11,659 nucleotides of DNA, from assembly GCA_028565635.1 (NCBI GenBank), contig JAOXYB010051424.1, forward strand, positions 1 to 11,659, read 5' to 3'. This DNA comes from Phoronis ovalis (taxonomy: Eukaryota > Phoronida > Phoronidae). The notes below the pieces were generated by a model that was given only the letters and a program-made list of their open reading frames with translations, made no database searches and was not told where the DNA came from. Positions 9,525 to 11,659 of this stretch are shown piece by piece. Made by a program: the position numbers and the translations under genes. Position 1 is the first letter of the stretch. Each line of letters begins with the position of its first letter.

Positions 9525-9700
9525 ATAAAAAGGAATCATTTCCTTAATATTCAAATGTTAGTTTTGAATAAGAAGGAGCTATTTCCTTTTTCCTTGTTGG
9601 ATTTGAAGTTGAATAAGAAAAAGGAATCATTTCCTTTTTCCATATTCAAAAATTGGTTTTGAGTAAGGAAAAAGGAGCTATTTCATTGTTCCTTATTTGA
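9525..9700. repeat. Array of alternating palindromes at the right edge of tandem block 2
   Basis: Four palindromic centres are spaced about 45-50 bp apart. They alternate GGAATCATTTCC (near 9536 and 9628) and GGAGCTATTTC (near 9580 and 9679). Each is flanked by GAATAAGAAAAAGG on the left and CCTTTTTCC-ATATTC or CCTTATT on the right. The 9611-9647 palindrome has arms of 16-18 bases with very few mismatches. Single-stranded, this stretch could fold into a series of hairpins. The arm sequence is shared with the inverted repeat at 7273-7375. Confidence 0.75.
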
Positions 9701-9748
9701 TTTTGTGTCGAATGTTGGTTTTGAAGAAACAAAGAAATATTTCCTTAA
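9701..9748 (+). repeat. Direct repeat, copy 1
   Basis: This copy begins TTTTGTGTCGAATGTTGG and ends AAAGAAATATTTCCTTAA. It is almost identical to 9917-9964, which begins TTTTGAGTCGAATGTAGG, with about 43 of 47 positions matching. It directly follows the palindrome array and may belong to the same composite element. Confidence 0.75.
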
Positions 9749-9916
9749 TTGCCATACAATTATAAATAATAATACTTTAATATATGCCAATTTTCAGGCA
9801 ATTTAAACTTTATGTACATAATTTTTGCAATAAATATTACATAAATGTATTTGCTACAGATAAAACTACAAAAAAGTAAATGTTAAACAATGTATAAATG
9901 TTGTCAATGTTGTAAA

Positions 9917-9964
9917 TTTTGAGTCGAATGTAGGTTTTGAAGAAACAAAGAAATATTTCCTAAA
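9917..9964 (+). repeat. Direct repeat, copy 2
   Basis: This is the second copy of the repeat at 9701-9748, 216 bp downstream, in the same orientation. The 168 bp between the copies is very AT-rich (TATAAATAATAATAC and similar) and holds no gene. It could mark a short internal duplication or the edge of an old element. Confidence 0.75.
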
Positions 9965-10405
9965 AATATGAAGTAATTAAAAAATATTTATAAAACAGAG
10001 AAAAAAATCTTGGGAGAAAGTTAATGATACTGTAATTTCTGATATCGGATAATCTGTAATATACTTTTGTATTGTCTGCTATAGAATTGGATGTAATATC
10101 ATTTAAACGCAACACAAGTTTATGGTTATATTGGTACCATCTTTTACTTGAAAATGAATTATGTTATAATACACACTTACTTCTTTTCTTAATAAATTGT
10201 ACATGTGGTACTTAGACTTTTAGTTTTTCCTTTTATAAAGAAACCAGCAGTTCTAATAGTATGATTTATCTCCCTTCATAATTGATAGACAGGTTTCTTT
10301 AGCATAGTCAGAGAATACTTCCTGTGTGACAAATTGCTGTGAGAACTGAACAGGAAAGGTTGATTTTATATTTGCTGACAAACTTTTGCATATATTTCTT
10401 TTTAG
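9965..10405. other. AT-rich non-coding DNA before the candidate exon
   Basis: No gene, structured RNA or strong repeat is seen here. It ends in a weak polypyrimidine tract and AG (TATATTTCTTTTTAG) that could serve as the acceptor of the following candidate exon. Confidence 0.45.
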
Positions 10406-10778
10406 AAATCACATCATGAGTTGTTCCTTTACTAAGGGAGATTGGGATCCTTGTGAAATTAATTCAAAAACTATGATGCCTGATAAGTATTTGGCATCAT
10501 GTATGAAGGACATAATCACATACTTAAAAAGAATAAAAACTGCTGCTGTTAAAAACCCTATCAAGGAATATCAGCTAATAGCAACTTGGGCTGGATATTA
10601 CAGTTTAGATTTGAGAGATATTAAACAAATGACAATTTGTCCCAGTCACAGAATATTGTTTTTAACAGGTTTCAAACCTCGTATAACAAGCTGCTCCAAT
10701 ATGCACAGTGAAGTTAGAAGAAAATTAGTCGTAACTGTCGTGGTAAATTTACATCTGTCCAAACATATTTTTAAATAA
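10406..10778 (+). CDS. Candidate exon with Cys/His-rich end, possibly zinc-binding; identity unknown
   Basis: The frame is open from 10350 to a TAA at 10776-10778, long for DNA this AT-rich. A TTTCTTTTTAG acceptor at 10405 would begin an exon here, and an internal ATG at 10416 (MSCSFTKGDWDPCEIN) could also be a start. The protein has a charged helical segment (CMKDIITYLKRIKTA), then KEYQLIATWAGYY, then DIKQMTICPSHR, followed by SCSNMHSEVRRK. The C-P-x-H-R then later C-x(3)-H pattern resembles, from memory, a CPxHR module in uncharacterised multicopy proteins of marine animals, and would suit zinc binding. The coding end is unclear. Donors GTC/GTAACT (after 10730) and GTG/GTAAAT (after 10742) lie inside the frame, and the stop overlaps an AATAAA hexamer. 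It might be an exon of a host gene or a remnant of a mobile element. Confidence 0.4.
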
Positions 10779-11210
10779 ACTGAAGAAAAGATTCCTATTG
10801 GCTCAGGTAAGGCCTTTTAAGGAAGTTAATTAATGGATTTGTTCATGATTAAAAGGTTTACTGAAAAGTTAGGTAGTGTTCAAGGGAAGGGCACAGAGGT
10901 TTGTTTTCCTGGGGCAGTCAGGCTTCCAGCTATATAGGGATGTGTGTCCCAAGTGGCTCCAGCTTTTTACAAAACGAGCAGGGAGGATCTGTGGTGTTTT
11001 TCATCAAATTAGCAGAGAGAATCCATTTTCTTTATCAAATTAGTGGAGTGATTTTTTTAAAATAAGACGTGTTGATCTGGTTTTTGACCAAAATAAATAA
11101 GGAAACCAGCAAAAAAGTTAAGCAAACCGGTTTTCAGCAAAAAAAAAATAGTCTGTTTTTTTAACCTAGGTCGCAAACCCCTACCCAATGTGTTATGAAG
11201 TTCCCTGTCC
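10779..11210. other. Non-coding stretch with a strong splice-donor-like site and a small duplication
   Basis: At 10801-10812, GCTCAG/GTAAGG is a near-consensus plus-strand donor, but no exon in a compatible open frame was found to use it. It lies 28 bp after the stop of the candidate exon. ATCAAATTAG recurs at 11003 and 11034, each followed by a purine-rich GAGAG- or GGAGTG-like phrase, which looks like a 31-bp duplication. The rest, with several A- and T-runs, shows nothing recognisable. Confidence 0.45.
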
Positions 11211-11590
11211 CGGGCTTGCTGTCTGGCCACTATGTATATAATAAGTCATAAATAGCTCTCATATTAAAATATGCTAGCTGTGTCTAGAAAGCATTGCTAC
11301 TTTACATTATGTTACTTGGATAAAAATATAATAGTTCTCCCCCTCCCTCGGGCTTGCTGTCTGGCCACTATCTGTAATAAGTCATGAATAGCTGTCACAT
11401 GAAAATATGCTGCATCTAGAAAGCAGTGCTACTCTATATCATGTTACTTGGCTAAAACTATAATAGTTCTCCCGCTCCCCTGGGCTTGCTGTCTGGTCAC
11501 TAGCAGTAATAAGTGGTGAATAGCTGCCATATGAAAATATACTGTGTCTAAAGAGCATTGCTACTCTGTATCAAGATACTTGGATAACAA
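11211..11590 (+). repeat. Three tandem copies of a repeat of about 135 bp
   Basis: Copies begin CGGGCTTGCTGTCTGGCCAC at 11211, the same at 11349, and TGGGCTTGCTGTCTGGTCAC at 11481, so the periods are 138 and 132 bp. Each carries AATAAGT, GAATAGCTG (ATAGCTCTC in copy 1), ATGAAAATATGCTG-like bases, CATTGCTACT or CAGTGCTACT, and TTACTTGGATAA-like bases. Copies 1 and 2 end in ATAATAGTTCTCCC plus a pyrimidine tract. The third lacks that end and goes into CCATCCAATGTGTA, which resembles ACCCAATGTGTTA just before copy 1. No coding potential is evident. Confidence 0.88.
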
Positions 11591-11659
11591 GACATTTGTC
11601 ATGTCTAATGCCCATCCAATGTGTAGGATATTTTTTTAACATTATTGTTTTTTTACATT

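Noticed and set aside
1-11659. tRNA, rRNA or tRNA-derived SINE promoter boxes
   Set aside because: No cloverleaf-like arrangement or convincing A/B box pair was noticed on reading either strand. A dedicated scan was not possible.

Overview
This is animal (metazoan) genomic DNA. It is AT-rich, with exons separated by introns, a decayed multicopy element and several repeat families, and it shows no bacterial-style gene packing. The exact lineage cannot be read from the window. The fibronectin III (FN3) exons, the decayed element and the satellite-type repeats would all fit an aquatic vertebrate or a marine invertebrate. Only a small part is convincingly coding.

Layout, left to right. (1) 1-2115, minus strand: a heavily broken copy of an uncharacterised multicopy protein family. 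It enters from the left edge and is recognised by a chain of conserved segments in shifting frames. (2) 2116-3095: non-coding, with one CTCF-like motif near 2260. (3) 3096-4316: a first, degenerate block of a tandem repeat with a unit of about 320 bp. (4) 4317-5384: AT-rich non-coding DNA with a small hairpin. (5) 5385-6197, minus strand: two consecutive FN3 exons separated by a 297-bp intron. Both are framed by phase-1 splice sites, and they come from a cysteine-containing cell-surface protein whose other exons lie outside or were not found. (6) 6198-7272: intron or intergenic DNA. (7) 7273-9700: a composite structure made of an inverted repeat, a second and longer block of the same 320-bp repeat (seven to eight units), and a run of alternating palindromes that reuse the sequence of the inverted repeat. 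(8) 9701-10405: AT-rich DNA with a 47-bp direct repeat. (9) 10406-10778, plus strand: one candidate exon with a Cys/His-rich end, possibly a zinc-binding module. (10) 10779-11210: non-coding. (11) 11211-11590: three tandem copies of a repeat of about 135 bp.

The genes do not form a pathway. The only likely live host gene is the FN3 protein on the minus strand, and the satellite blocks lie on both sides of its two visible exons. The most unusual structure is the 2.4-kb composite at 7273-9700, where related palindromes bound a tandem array. A second oddity is a short (about 130-147 bp) version of the repeat unit that recurs with what looks like the same internal junction in both blocks.
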